Assembly (NCBI GenBank): GCA_963842295.1
Contig: CAWJFY010000007.1
Span: 62,001 to 126,000 of the forward strand
Reading direction: 5' to 3'
DNA from: JAJNBA01 sp963842295
GTDB taxonomy: Bacteria > Actinomycetota > UBA4738 > HRBIN12
DNA length: 64,000 nucleotides
Shown: positions 53,102-60,969 of the stretch, piece by piece
Numbering within the stretch: position 1 is the first letter of the stretch
Layout: each line of letters begins with the position of its first letter
Program-made: the position numbers and the translations under genes
The notes under the pieces: model-generated
What the model was told of the DNA's origin: nothing
Seen by the model: the letters and a program-made list of their open reading frames with translations, nothing else
The model's database searches: none

Positions 53102-53325
53102 CGGGGGTGAGCGTAGCGAGTGAGCTGGGGGCCGGAACCCGAAGGAGACCAGTTCGGGGTTTGGAAGCCTACGAGCCCGACCCTTGGCGAGCCTAGCCCC
53201 GTCTCGTCCGTCGCTCTCTACGTTGTCTGCGGTACTGGCCCCCCGGCAGGCGAGGGCCCAGGATGCCCGGGGAGGGACGACCGGCGTCCCGGAGGGGGGT
53301 CGGATCAGATCGATGGAGATCGAAG

Positions 53326-53628
53326 ATGACCAGCCTTGCGTGGGTCTTCGTCACGCTCATCGCTCTCGTCGTCATAGGCGTTGCGATCGGTATGCCGGAT
53401 ATCGTCATAGTCCTGGCCTTGTCCTTCCTCGTCATGATCGCCCTGGGGGGCTCCTCCGCTTCTTCCGTGGCGTCGGGAGGAGCTAGACGCCTGGTGAAGG
53501 ACATCACTTGCCCGACCTGCGGGGTCACGGCGCAGGTCCCGAACGAGGCCCGGGCCTACCGATGCGGAAACTGCTGGGCGCTCGTCGAAGGGTTGGACAC
53601 CGGCCGCCCCCGAGCCAGGATCCAGTGA
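53326..53628 (+). CDS. Two-helix membrane protein with zinc ribbon
   Basis: ATG 53326 gives 100 residues: two membrane helices (LAWVFVTLIALVVIGVAIG and DIVIVLALSFLVMIALGG), then a cytoplasmic zinc ribbon (CPTCGVTAQVPNEARAYRCG followed by NC). The design is like the larger protein at 8119-8727. The stop overlaps the start of a 30-residue membrane gene. Confidence 0.65.
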   Translation: MTSLAWVFVTLIALVVIGVAIGMPDIVIVLALSFLVMIALGGSSASSVASGGARRLVKDITCPTCGVTAQVPNEARAYRCGNCWALVEGLDTGRPRARIQ

Positions 53629-53717
53629 AGGCAGCACTGTGGACGATAGGGACGGTCATCGTCGGGGTCATCCTGTTCTTCATGATCTTGCAGTTGGTAT
53701 TCATCCTGCTCGCGTGA
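53625..53717 (+). CDS. 30-residue single-helix membrane protein
   Basis: GTG 53625 overlaps the previous stop (GTGA). The product is nearly all one membrane helix: KAALWTIGTVIVGVILFFMI then LQLVFILLA. Coupling to the zinc-ribbon membrane gene suggests a joint complex. Confidence 0.55.
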   Translation: MKAALWTIGTVIVGVILFFMILQLVFILLA

Positions 53718-53781
53718 CGTTCGGGCTCACCGCCATCAAGAAGCTGACCTAGGATGGAGCCGACCGGCCGTGTAGCGCGGT

Positions 53782-53846
53782 TCATCCATGCGCCGCGAAG
53801 GTCTGCGGCCAGCCGAATGTCTTGCAGATCCGGTCCACCCGGGACA
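53782..53846 (-). pseudogene. C-terminal fragment of the HTH repeat family
   Basis: Reads VDRICKTFGWPQTFAAHG, matching the intact copies' ends. No N-terminal part is adjacent. Confidence 0.7.
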
Positions 53847-53913
53847 AGGACCCTCGTTCGGCTCGGTCGGAAGCGGTCATGCTTCTCGCGGCGACGGCCG
53901 ATGGAGTCGCGAC

Positions 53914-54528
53914 ATGACGAGACGCAAGAAGGAGATGACGGGCGAGGACGTCCTTCGCTTCTTCCTGACTGGCTGGATAGGCATCCCACTCGGACTGGGG
54001 CTCGCGGTGTGGCTGTGGAACAACGTGCACCCGTTCTGGTGGGCGGTCGGCATCGCCACGATCATCGGGTTCAGCGTCGTGTGGAGCGCCGCTGTCTCCT
54101 GGGCGGGTCACGAACGCGCCGCGACCCGACGTTATCGGTTCGAACCGGCCGTCCGGCGTCGGCCGCCCAGGCTGGAATGGGAAGAGATGCTGCGCCTCGC
54201 GAACCACCGGTGCTTCTACTGCGGCGAGGTCCGGCTCTCGCGTGAACTCAACGCTGAGCACGTCGTTCCGGTCATACGCGGGGGCGTATCCCTGCCCGTG
54301 AACATCGTTGTCTCGTGCCAATCCTGCAACCTCCGGAAGGCCACGATGACCGGACGCGAGTTCATCAAGCGCCCGTCCGCGGAACAGGAGGCTCGGTTCC
54401 GCGCTATCGATGAAGTGATGGCGGCGCGCAGGGTGCCAGGCCCGAGCGAAGACGCATGTACCGCGCGCATCTTGAACGCAGGCGTGCGGCCGCCGATCGC
54501 CGCATGTCCGAACGGCGATCGCGCCTAA
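53914..54528 (+). CDS. Membrane-anchored HNH endonuclease
   Basis: Two N-terminal membrane helices (FFLTGWIGIPLGLGLAVWLW and WWAVGIATIIGFSVVWSAAV) are followed by an HNH domain at about residues 90-142: C100-x2-C103, the E-H pair (AEHVVPVIRGG, H116), N130 and C135-x2-C138. All metal and catalytic positions look intact. Phage HNH proteins often aid packaging next to capsid genes; a membrane anchor is unusual. The last 40 residues look like low-complexity read-through, and a small gene overlaps there. Confidence 0.8.
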   Translation: MTRRKKEMTGEDVLRFFLTGWIGIPLGLGLAVWLWNNVHPFWWAVGIATIIGFSVVWSAAVSWAGHERAATRRYRFEPAVRRRPPRLEWEEMLRLANHRCFYCGEVRLSRELNAEHVVPVIRGGVSLPVNIVVSCQSCNLRKATMTGREFIKRPSAEQEARFRAIDEVMAARRVPGPSEDACTARILNAGVRPPIAACPNGDRA

Positions 54529-54611
54529 GGGCCGAACGCGAGCACCGTGCCCGCCGGGCTTGGGGTTTGCCCGACGACCCAGAGCCGCCGCGCCGCGACG
54601 AGTATCAATAG
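54456..54611 (+). CDS. Small Arg-rich protein overlapping HNH 3' end
   Basis: ATG 54456 gives 51 residues, very basic (YRAHLERRRAAADRRMSERR) and ending LPDDPEPPRRDEYQ. It uses another frame than the HNH gene and stops 5 bases before a hairpin terminator. ATG 54504 is an alternative start. It may be a separate gene or the true HNH C-terminus after an indel. Confidence 0.4.
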   Translation: MYRAHLERRRAAADRRMSERRSRLRAEREHRARRAWGLPDDPEPPRRDEYQ

Positions 54612-54615
54612 CGGT

Positions 54616-54647
54616 GGGCCGGACCGCCCGAGGAGGCGGTACGGCCC
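54616..54647. terminator. Hairpin between convergent HNH and capsid genes
   Basis: GGGCCGGACCGCC/GGCGGTACGGCCC, 13 positions with one mismatch and a 6-base loop. Positioned to end transcripts from both sides. Confidence 0.7.
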
Positions 54648-54722
54648 GACCCACCTGGGCGTCGGGCCTTGCAAGGCAGGAACGTGCCCCCGGCACCCCG
54701 ATCCGCCCCTCTTCGTGCCGGC

Positions 54723-55802
54723 CTAGCTGAACGCCGGGATCTCCGCGATCGCGTCGGGCCGCTGGACGACGAAAAGGGCGTGCGCCTCCAGCCGGACCGT
54801 CGAGGTGTTCGTCTGCCCGGCGTTCTCCTCGAAGGCCCCGAACCGGATCGGCGACCGGTACAGGACCCCGGCCGCCTGCGGATCGAGGACGAGCGGCGCC
54901 CAGAGGTCCTTCACCGCCACCCGCCGCAAGCCCCAGAGGTTCGCGGCGTTCGGTGCCGTTGCCGTGAGCGCGAACGCATACGTCTGCTCCGGTCCCGAGG
55001 ACGTGAGGAGGTCGAGCGTCTCCAGGTCCTCGGGCGAGGCCGCGATCACCGTGGGCGTGTACCCGGCCGCCTGGACGAGCGTGATCGCCCTCCGGGCTCC
55101 CTCCAGCAGGTTCATCCCAGGATCGGCGTCGGGTGGGTTCACGGCGGCGAGCTGGGCGACGACGTGAGCGTCCATCGCATCGCCGAAGGCGAGCCGGAGA
55201 TCGGTCTCGACGAAGTCCCGGAACGACTGGGACTCCAGCAAGACGTTCGGCGTGCCGGTCGAGACGTTCGCGACCTGCTTCAGCGCGGCGGCGAGGACCT
55301 CGGTCGTCGTGTCGGTCTCCGGCTTCGTCGAGGTCGCGTCGATCGACCCGGACCATCAGGTCCGGGATCGGCGAGCGTTCGCGATGCCTGCCGGAAGGAC
55401 TGCACGCTCGTCGTCCCCGAGTCGACATCGATCTGCGGGAAGACGGGGTGGAGCCACCGCTGGTCATAGGCGAGCGGTGCACCGCCGAACCGGCGGGGGG
55501 CGAAGTCGAGCGGATCGCCGTCGAACGCGCGCGGTCTTGAACTCGACCTCGACAGTGTTCGTTCCGCGCGGACCGGTGAATCCGGCCGACCGGATCGCGT
55601 CGGCGAACCCGGAGCCTCCGAGATCGGGAGGAGCGCCGAGATCGTCGATCGTGGCCCGGCGGGACCGCTCGCCGATCCCGTCGGCGATCGCCTGCGCCAA
55701 TCTCGTCGATCCGGGTGAGGTCGTCGGCGGTGTACGAGGACTTGGACTGCAAGCTCGCGCAGCTCGGCGCGGAGCGCGTAAAGCGCGTTCGCGGGTGATC
55801 AT
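54723..55802 (-). CDS. HK97-type major capsid protein, frame-disrupted
   Basis: ATG 55802 follows GGGAGG. The N-terminal frame has DDLGAPPDLGGSGFADAIRS and GPRGTNTVEVEFKTAR; the C-terminal frame (54723-55241) has SQSFRDFVETDLRLAFGDAM, NLLEGARRAITLVQAAGYTP, and NLWGLRRVAVKDLWAPLVLD, the spine-helix and P-domain pattern of HK97-fold capsid proteins. Between 55240 and 55480 several shifts are needed. If intact it would have about 355 residues. No protease, portal or terminase lies beside it. Confidence 0.68.
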
Positions 55803-56013
55803 GGCAAGGACCTCCCTGCTGGGAGCGGGAGGGGAACCGGACCTCGACCCTCACCGCGTGAGGTCCTCGGTGTTCCTCGGCCTTGCCGCCGTCGCGGTCC
55901 TCGACCTTGACGCCTTGCCTCGATCGTCAGTGTAGCTGACCGTAGTGACATCTGATGCGTTGATAAACTTGCGCCGGTACTCGATCAACGCATGAGTCTG
56001 GGAGGCAGGAGTA

Positions 56014-56361
56014 GTGAGTGAACTTCTGGGTATCGCTCGACTCAAGTTCCACGAGGGCAAGCTCAAGGAGTTCAAGCGCTTGTCCGCCCAGGCCATGGAG
56101 ATCGTGCGGACCAAGGACACCGGAACGCTGCAGTACGACATCTACCTCAACGACGATCAGACCGAGTGCATGGTCATCGAGCGGTTCAGGGACTCCGAGG
56201 CGCTCATCGAGAACCGTTTGCACCTTGGCGACCTCTTCCAAGAGATCTCTGCGACGGCCTCCGTGGTTCACGATGAACTCCTCGGGGAGGCGAGCGAGGA
56301 GCTGAGGATGGGGCTGGCCGACAGCATGGTCCCGGTCTTCACGCACTATCAGTCGATGTAG
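56014..56361 (+). CDS. ABM-domain monooxygenase-like protein
   Basis: GTG 56014 gives 115 residues with the antibiotic-biosynthesis-monooxygenase fold: ARLKFHEGKLKEFKRLSAQA, TGTLQYDIYLNDDQTECMVI and RFRDSEALIENRL. These small dimeric proteins oxidise quinols or act on heme-like substrates without a cofactor. Probably cargo of the element. Shares a hairpin terminator with the next gene pair. Confidence 0.82.
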   Translation: MSELLGIARLKFHEGKLKEFKRLSAQAMEIVRTKDTGTLQYDIYLNDDQTECMVIERFRDSEALIENRLHLGDLFQEISATASVVHDELLGEASEELRMGLADSMVPVFTHYQSM

Positions 56362-56367
56362 ATACCG

Positions 56368-56386
56368 CTCGCCCTGCTTGGGCGAG
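56368..56386. terminator. Bidirectional hairpin between convergent genes
   Basis: CTCGCCC-TGCTT-GGGCGAG, a 7-bp stem between the ABM gene stop and the stop of the minus-strand gene at 56391. Confidence 0.65.
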
Positions 56387-56390
56387 GCTC

Positions 56391-56639
56391 CTAGTCCGAT
56401 CGCGCCGCCCGTTCCTTCATGCCCCGGAGCAGCTCATCGAGGTCTACAGGCGGGAACAGTTCGCGATCAACCGCATCGATCAGCGAGGCGGCCTCGTCGG
56501 GTGGCACTCCGTCCTCGGCCAGCTCGCGACCGAAGCGCTCCTTCCCCCGCGTCCGCCAGTAGTCGACCGCGTCGACGTTCTTCGACCTGAGGACGTGCCT
56601 GATCCGCTCCCCGGCCGCCGCCAGGTCATCTCGCGTCAC
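56391..56639 (-). CDS. Small acidic-basic helical protein
   Basis: GTG 56639 overlaps the upstream stop (GTGA). The 82 residues are helical (RDDLAAAGERIRHVLRSKNV; EAASLIDAVDRELFPPVDLD). No family recognised. Second gene of a coupled pair. Confidence 0.5.
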   Translation of the reverse strand: MTRDDLAAAGERIRHVLRSKNVDAVDYWRTRGKERFGRELAEDGVPPDEAASLIDAVDRELFPPVDLDELLRGMKERAARSD

Positions 56640-56923
56640 GGACCCTCCCGGTCCCTGTTTGGCTGATCCCGAGCGCGGTCCCGGGGGGCCCAGAAGAGGC
56701 TGTCGAAGTTATCCCGAATACTCATGAGCGTGTCCTGAGCGGAACGAAGGACGAGCGCTTCTCGATCTCCTAGATCCACAAGACGAACACACGCGGCGCA
56801 GGCGAGCCACGCCTTCTCGGAACGCCGCACCTCGTCAGCCGAAGGAACCGACTGCACGAAGTCCGGCCCCTCGTACCACGCGACGGGCGGCATTGCCCCG
56901 CAGAAACTGCACTTCGGATTCAT
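56636..56923 (-). CDS. Small zinc-finger-like protein
   Basis: A 95-residue protein with an N-terminal CSFCG and a second cysteine pair ACAAC about 35 residues later, likely one zinc site. Between them is WYEGPDFVQSVPSADEVRRS. ATG 56923 starts MNPKCSFCGA. Coupled to the 82-residue gene. Function unknown. Confidence 0.55.
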   Translation of the reverse strand: MNPKCSFCGAMPPVAWYEGPDFVQSVPSADEVRRSEKAWLACAACVRLVDLGDREALVLRSAQDTLMSIRDNFDSLFWAPRDRARDQPNRDREGP

Positions 56924-57101
56924 GAGACTTCGAGGCTAGCTCTTGAGCCGGAGAACGGGTTTACCTCACGGATGAGGGGCTTACTAGCCCGCGAGCGGTC
57001 AGATACTCCTGAGCACCTCCGATGTGTGCGCCAGACGGCGCGGAGCTGAGGTCAACGGTCAAGACTTCCCTACCCCCTGGGGCGGAGTAGCCTCGTGGTG
57101 A

Positions 57102-57293
57102 ATGCCGACGTCGAACGAACCGCCCAACCAAGCCGAGGTGCTCCGCCGAGCCGGTGAGCGGCTCCTCCGAGTCGTCGAACCGAAGCTGCGGGAGGCTCTG
57201 CGCCACGGCGACGCTTTGATCGCTCCGTCCACTCCGCTCCCGGAACCGATCGAATTCGTTCGTCTCGCTCGCAGCTCTCCTCAACGGGTTTGA
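57102..57293 (+). CDS. Hypothetical protein, possibly frameshifted
   Basis: ATG 57102 reads NEPPNQAEVLRRAGERLLRV then VEPKLREALRHGDALIAPST. At about 57262 a one-base shift would continue as SLAALLNGFDIAEIARTLDI then SPREAEEDD, a helix-turn-helix-like stretch, and the open frame then runs into the next gene. So the true gene may be longer and contain an HTH. Confidence 0.4.
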   Translation: MPTSNEPPNQAEVLRRAGERLLRVVEPKLREALRHGDALIAPSTPLPEPIEFVRLARSSPQRV

Positions 57294-57465
57294 CATCGCA
57301 GAGATCGCCCGCACGCTGGACATCTCGCCACGCGAGGCGGAGGAAGATGATTCGATCGATCTTGGAGAGGTCGGAGCGCTAGGGCGATCCCGTTCACGAC
57401 TCGCCCTCCGAGTCGTTAGGGTCGAGCGCGGCACTGATCGAGCGAGCGGGCGTACCATCCGACCG

Positions 57466-57804
57466 ATGAGCGCACGCGCCCGGTGGATCGCCCTCGGGGT
57501 CGCCCTGGTGGTCGTACTCGGCTTCGTGTCGCTCTACGTCTTGAATACCAACCTGACGAGCGTGAACTTGGAGGAGAGCGATGGTCGGCGAACGTGGATC
57601 ATCCAGCGGGGCGACAGCGTGAAGCTCGACGCCGACGAGGTGCGTCCCGACGACGGCTACCGATGTGAGTTCGATGGCGGAAACTACGGCATCAAGGGCA
57701 CGCCACGGACGGAGGAGCGGATCGAGGAGCGGGCCGTCGCCGGTCCGTTCACTGTCTCGACGGCGACGGATGGAACCGTGACCCTTACGTGTCCTGAGTT
57801 ATAG
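57466..57804 (+). CDS. Exported or membrane-anchored protein of unknown function
   Basis: ATG 57466 gives 112 residues: an N-terminal membrane helix or signal (WIALGVALVVVLGFVSLYVL) and a beta-rich outer part with two cysteines (DGYRCEFDGGNYG; GTVTLTCPEL) that could form a disulfide. No family recognised. Confidence 0.5.
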   Translation: MSARARWIALGVALVVVLGFVSLYVLNTNLTSVNLEESDGRRTWIIQRGDSVKLDADEVRPDDGYRCEFDGGNYGIKGTPRTEERIEERAVAGPFTVSTATDGTVTLTCPEL

Positions 57805-57820
57805 CGGGGTCCTCACGACC

Positions 57821-58315
57821 TCACTCCTCCTCGTCGTCCCCGAGTACCTCAGCGGCCCGGCCCACCTCGACGAAGTGCGCCGCGATGTCCCCTGCGGGCG
57901 TCCGTGTCGCCACGATCGCCCAGAGACGACCGCGCTCGGTGATGTTGGCGGCGTTCGTGAGCATCACGTCGAACAGCTCCTCGCCCGACAGCTTCGTGGA
58001 GCATCTCGGGGTCCGGGTTCGTGGACGCGATCAGCTGGAGGCCGAGGTCCGCGAGCAAGTCGCGGGTGAGCGCGTTCAGCTGGTCGACCTCGCCGATCTT
58101 GTCGGGCGCGTTCGCGATCGCGTCCCGCCTTCCCGAGGCGACGCCCCGAGGTCGTCGGGGTCGTTCCGCGCCAGGACCAGACCGAGCCACTGGGCTGCGC
58201 GATCGAGATCGCCTCGCTCCAGCGCTGAGACGGTCAGCTCGGTGATCTCATCGACGCTGAGTCGAACGACCTCTGGGGGACGCTCCCGGCTCCTCACGTA
58301 ATCGCCTCCTCCCAT
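57821..58315 (-). CDS. Hypothetical element protein, two frameshifts
   Basis: ATG 58315 reads SVDEITELTVSALERGDLDR then AAQWLGLVLARNDPDDLG. Near 58125 the frame shifts to ANAPDKIGEVDQLNALTRDL, and near 57995 to LSGEELFDVMLTNAANITER and AEVLGDDEEE with TGA at 57821. Joined, it is about 164 residues and helical. No family named. Lies directly after the replication-type gene. Confidence 0.5.
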
Positions 58316-58365
58316 CGAAGACAGCCGGGCGGATCACGACGAAGTCCTCATCGTCCTGGGTGATC

Positions 58366-58961
58366 TCAGGAGGGACCCCCGAGGGACTCGGGGCCTTCAG
58401 TCTCTTCTTCATCTGCTTCGTCTACTACTTCAACTACTTCGGGTGACACAGCTGTGTCGCAGTTCCTGTCCCACCTGTCGCCGTTCGCGTCCGACGTGTC
58501 GCTGTTCGCGTCCGACGTGTCGCTGTTCCTCGTCCCGTTGTCGCTGTTCCGGGGACGGGTCTGTTCCGCGTAAACGACGACAACAGTGTCGCCGTTCGAG
58601 CGGTCCTCATCCCATCCCAGGATCATCTTGTCCACGAGCTCCTCGACGAGTGACTCCTCCCAGATCCCCCAGTAGTGCTCGGGGATCGATCCCGAGGTAC
58701 TCGTTCCCTCGGCGGTTCTGGTTCCTGTCCACGACCAACAGACCGGCCGCCTCGATGGTCGGGGTGGCCCGGTTGACGGTCCGGTCGCTGACGCTCGCGT
58801 CGCGGGCGATGGTCTTCACGCTCGGCCAGCATCGGGCGTCGGTGTTCATACGGGTCATGAGCGCGAACGCAACCAACTTGCTCGTCGGCTTCAGGCGGGA
58901 CGCCGCAACTGCACGACCCACAAGGTCGGCGCGCAGGCAGCTGTCCGTTGAAGTCGTTCAC
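58366..58961 (-). CDS. Winged-helix replication-initiator-like protein, frameshifted
   Basis: GTG 58961 overlaps the previous stop. After a shift near 58930 it reads SRLKPTSKLVAFALMTRMNT then CWPSVKTIARDASVSDRTVN and AGLLVVDRNQNRRGNEYLGI, the HTH_36-type winged helix common in phage and plasmid replication proteins. A second shift near 58685 leads to DKMILGWDEDRSNGDTVVVV, a repeat SDTSDANSDTSDAN and an acidic tail. Likely the element's replication or control protein. Confidence 0.62.
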
Positions 58962-59224
58962 GTCACCTCCCCCGCCGTCGCCACATCCTTCCGCCGCGAT
59001 GCCGTTCCCCGGCGCTCACGCGGCCCTGGTGCCCGCCCGTTCGCCTTCTTCGTACCGCCAGAACAGATCGGACACGGGCGGCGCACGATGGCGGTGTGGC
59101 GGCCGGTCGTCTGGAACGTCGGATCGTCGAGTGGGTGGGTCCACGCCGACGCTCCCCGTCGGTGGAACACTCGTAGCGGCGTGCCGTCGGCGGAGATCTC
59201 GACCGCTGTCCGCGTGGTGGTCAT
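58958..59224 (-). CDS. Small CxxC element protein
   Basis: ATG 59224 overlaps the upstream stop (ATGA). The 88 residues include FHRRGASAWTHPLDDPTFQT and a CPICSGG site followed by a basic tail. Only one CxxC pair is visible. Its position in a coupled chain of three genes supports it being real. Confidence 0.5.
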   Translation of the reverse strand: MTTTRTAVEISADGTPLRVFHRRGASAWTHPLDDPTFQTTGRHTAIVRRPCPICSGGTKKANGRAPGPRERRGTASRRKDVATAGEVT

Positions 59225-59468
59225 CGGCCCGCCTTCCGCGCCCGACGGACCTGGGCAGATCGCAACGCCAGCTTGGTCATGTACGCGATGCGCGCGTGCT
59301 CGCCCGACGAACCCTCTCGGGCTCGGGCAAGGCGCGGTCCGGGTCGACCTCGTCGAGGAATCGCGACAGAAACGCGGCGCGGCCCTTCGCCGTCAGCTCC
59401 CGGGAGTCGTACTTCGCATGGAGCGCGTGGGCCCCGATGCGAGCGGTCGTTGCGCGATGAGAGGACAT
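59221..59468 (-). CDS. Small actinobacterial mobile-element protein, one frameshift
   Basis: ATG 59468 reads RATTARIGAHALHAKYDSRE then LTAKGRAAFLSRFLDEVDPD; after a shift near 59300 it continues GEHARIAYMTKLALRSAQVR with TGA at 59221. This matches a type of ~75-residue protein often found beside integrases in actinobacterial genomes (pattern AAFLxRFExEVDPDG, then ARRAxxxxLAxxSAxARR); recalled from general knowledge, not searched. Confidence 0.6.
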
Positions 59469-59646
59469 GCGACTCACCTGCCCTTCCGACCGGCGCGGAA
59501 GCAGTAGTCTCCTGGCCGCCCTATCGGTCCTGGGCGACTCTCGCCCCCTAGGGGACGGACCTCTACATCACGCTGGAACGCCCAGCGGCTCAGCCGGTAC
59601 TGATCGAGCTGAACTTCGCACAGCGCCTAGCCTTTGTGCAAGTCCC

Positions 59647-60561
59647 CTAGAGCCGATCGAGTGGACTCAGCCGCCGATGGGCGTGGATCGCGCGTTCCTG
59701 TGCAGCTGACGCGCCGTAGCGAGCAACCATCTGCCGCGACCGCCACCCGGCGAGGCGCATCAAGTCACCCTCCTCGCCGCCGCCCGCGAGCCATGCGTGG
59801 GCGAACTGGTGTCGGAGCTGGTGTGGGTGGAGCCCTGGGATACCTGCCTCACCACCACGACGTTCGAGCATCTGCCGGACGCCAGACCCGGTCATCGGAC
59901 CGCGCAATCCGATCCAGACGGCGACCGACCGCCCCTGAGGGTGCGACCGGCGCGCCCGGAGATAGCGGTCGATGGCCTGGAGAGCCTTGACACCAATCCC
60001 GACTGTCCGCGGCCGTCGGCCCTTCCCCAACACAGTCACCGTCCGCGTCTGGAGGTCGACGTCGTCGAGTTTCATCCCGACGAGTTCACCAAGACGGAGA
60101 CCGACGTCGAGCAAGATCGAGATGATTGCCGTATCGCGCCGTTCCTCGAACGTCGACCCGGCGCAGACCTTCAAGAGTGACCGGACCTGCGCTTCGGTGA
60201 GGATCGGGGGCGGCGACTCGGGGATCGCGGGCGGCGGGATATGCCGGAGCGGGGTCTCAGTGACCTCCCCCTCCTCCACGAGCCACGCGAAGAACTGCCG
60301 GAGGCCGGTGTAGCGGTTCCTGACCGACGCGGGCTTGTAAGTCTCGGTCATCCACGCAAGGAACGACTCGACGTGCTCTCGTTTGATGTTCGCGACCTGC
60401 GTCGGCATCCCCCGCTCGCTTAGGTGGTCAGTGAGCATCGTCACGGCCGAGGTGTACGTTTCGAGCGTGTTGGGGCTCAGGTTCCTGGCCATAAGGCTGA
60501 TCCGCCAGCTGGGAAGCAGGTCTCGGATGGCTCCGATCTCGACCGTCTTCGACTTCGTCAC
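59647..60561 (-). CDS. Tyrosine recombinase / integrase
   Basis: Integrates and excises the element at tRNA-Ala. The 304-residue protein has a SAM-like core-binding N-terminus (LSPNTLETYTSAVTMLTDHL) and the catalytic set R156 (GLRLGE), K180 (VLGKGRRPR), H247 and R250 (HPHQLRH), W273 (AGWRS) and Y282 (VARYG), all present. GTG 60561 overlaps the stop of the upstream small gene (GTGA); GTG 60579 would add six residues. It resembles XerC/D in size. It lies on the minus strand, 345 bases from the att site. Confidence 0.93.
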   Translation of the reverse strand: MTKSKTVEIGAIRDLLPSWRISLMARNLSPNTLETYTSAVTMLTDHLSERGMPTQVANIKREHVESFLAWMTETYKPASVRNRYTGLRQFFAWLVEEGEVTETPLRHIPPPAIPESPPPILTEAQVRSLLKVCAGSTFEERRDTAIISILLDVGLRLGELVGMKLDDVDLQTRTVTVLGKGRRPRTVGIGVKALQAIDRYLRARRSHPQGRSVAVWIGLRGPMTGSGVRQMLERRGGEAGIPGLHPHQLRHQFAHAWLAGGGEEGDLMRLAGWRSRQMVARYGASAAQERAIHAHRRLSPLDRL

Positions 60562-60824
60562 TCGACCTGGTCGGGCCACTGACCGAAGGACTGCATCTTG
60601 TCCTTCCAGCTTTCGGTCGGGTCCCCTTCGGTACCGACCTCCTCGCCGAGCCGCCCGAACCAGCCGCGCTGGTAGTTCCTGTCGAGTTCGTTGCTAGACC
60701 ACGTGGGCTTCCGATCCTGCGACATCACGACGGCTGGCCACCCCTGAGGGTGACGATCGATGAAGTCCTGTGCGGCGCGGACACCATTTGCGTGCGCGGC
60801 ATCGAGCGCCATTTCGGTGGGCAT
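60558..60824 (-). CDS. Small protein upstream of integrase
   Basis: ATG 60824 follows GGGGAAGAG. The 88 residues include DAAHANGVRAAQDFIDRHPQ and SSNELDRNYQRGWFGRLGEE. No helix-turn-helix of the usual excisionase type is clear, but a small gene translationally coupled to int and next to att is a typical place for a recombination directionality factor. Function not proven. Confidence 0.55.
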   Translation of the reverse strand: MPTEMALDAAHANGVRAAQDFIDRHPQGWPAVVMSQDRKPTWSSNELDRNYQRGWFGRLGEEVGTEGDPTESWKDKMQSFGQWPDQVE

Positions 60825-60923
60825 TTACTCTTCCCCCTCAGTCAGCACGTGCTCAAGTTATCACCTGAGGGAAGCGGTGTACTAGTGCCCGCGCACGCGC
60901 GATACCGCCTCTGACCTGCGGGA

Positions 60924-60969
60924 GTGGACCCAAGGGGATTCGAACCCCTGACCTCTTGGCTGCCAGCCA
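60924..60969. repeat. attR: 46-bp att repeat within tRNA-Ala
   Basis: Perfect match to 50134-50179. Here the repeat continues into a complete tRNA, so integration kept the tRNA functional, as is usual when the crossover lies in the 3' half. Confidence 0.93.

Larger units (their letters stand above)
50134..60969. mobile_element. Integrative element at tRNA-Ala(GGC), phiRv-like layout
   Basis: Bounded by perfect 46-bp direct repeats of the tRNA 3' part (50134-50179 and 60924-60969). Inside, from the tRNA side: a small gene, tyrosine integrase, three overlapping small genes including a winged-helix replication-type protein, several cargo genes, a frame-disrupted HK97-type capsid gene, an HNH nuclease, an HTH-plus-partner pair, an acetyltransferase and a membrane protein. 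The int / small genes / replication protein / capsid order resembles the ~10-kb phiRv1/phiRv2 prophages of Mycobacterium. No terminase, portal, protease or tail gene was recognised. Confidence 0.82.

Noticed and set aside
53782..55854. A single 690-codon frame on the minus strand
   Set aside because: It is an Arg-rich shadow that joins an HTH fragment, the antisense of the HNH gene and out-of-frame capsid DNA; the capsid pieces in other frames make sense instead.
56961..57458. 165-residue minus-strand frame
   Set aside because: Arg/Ser-rich shadow without a ribosome-binding site, overlapping plausible plus-strand genes.
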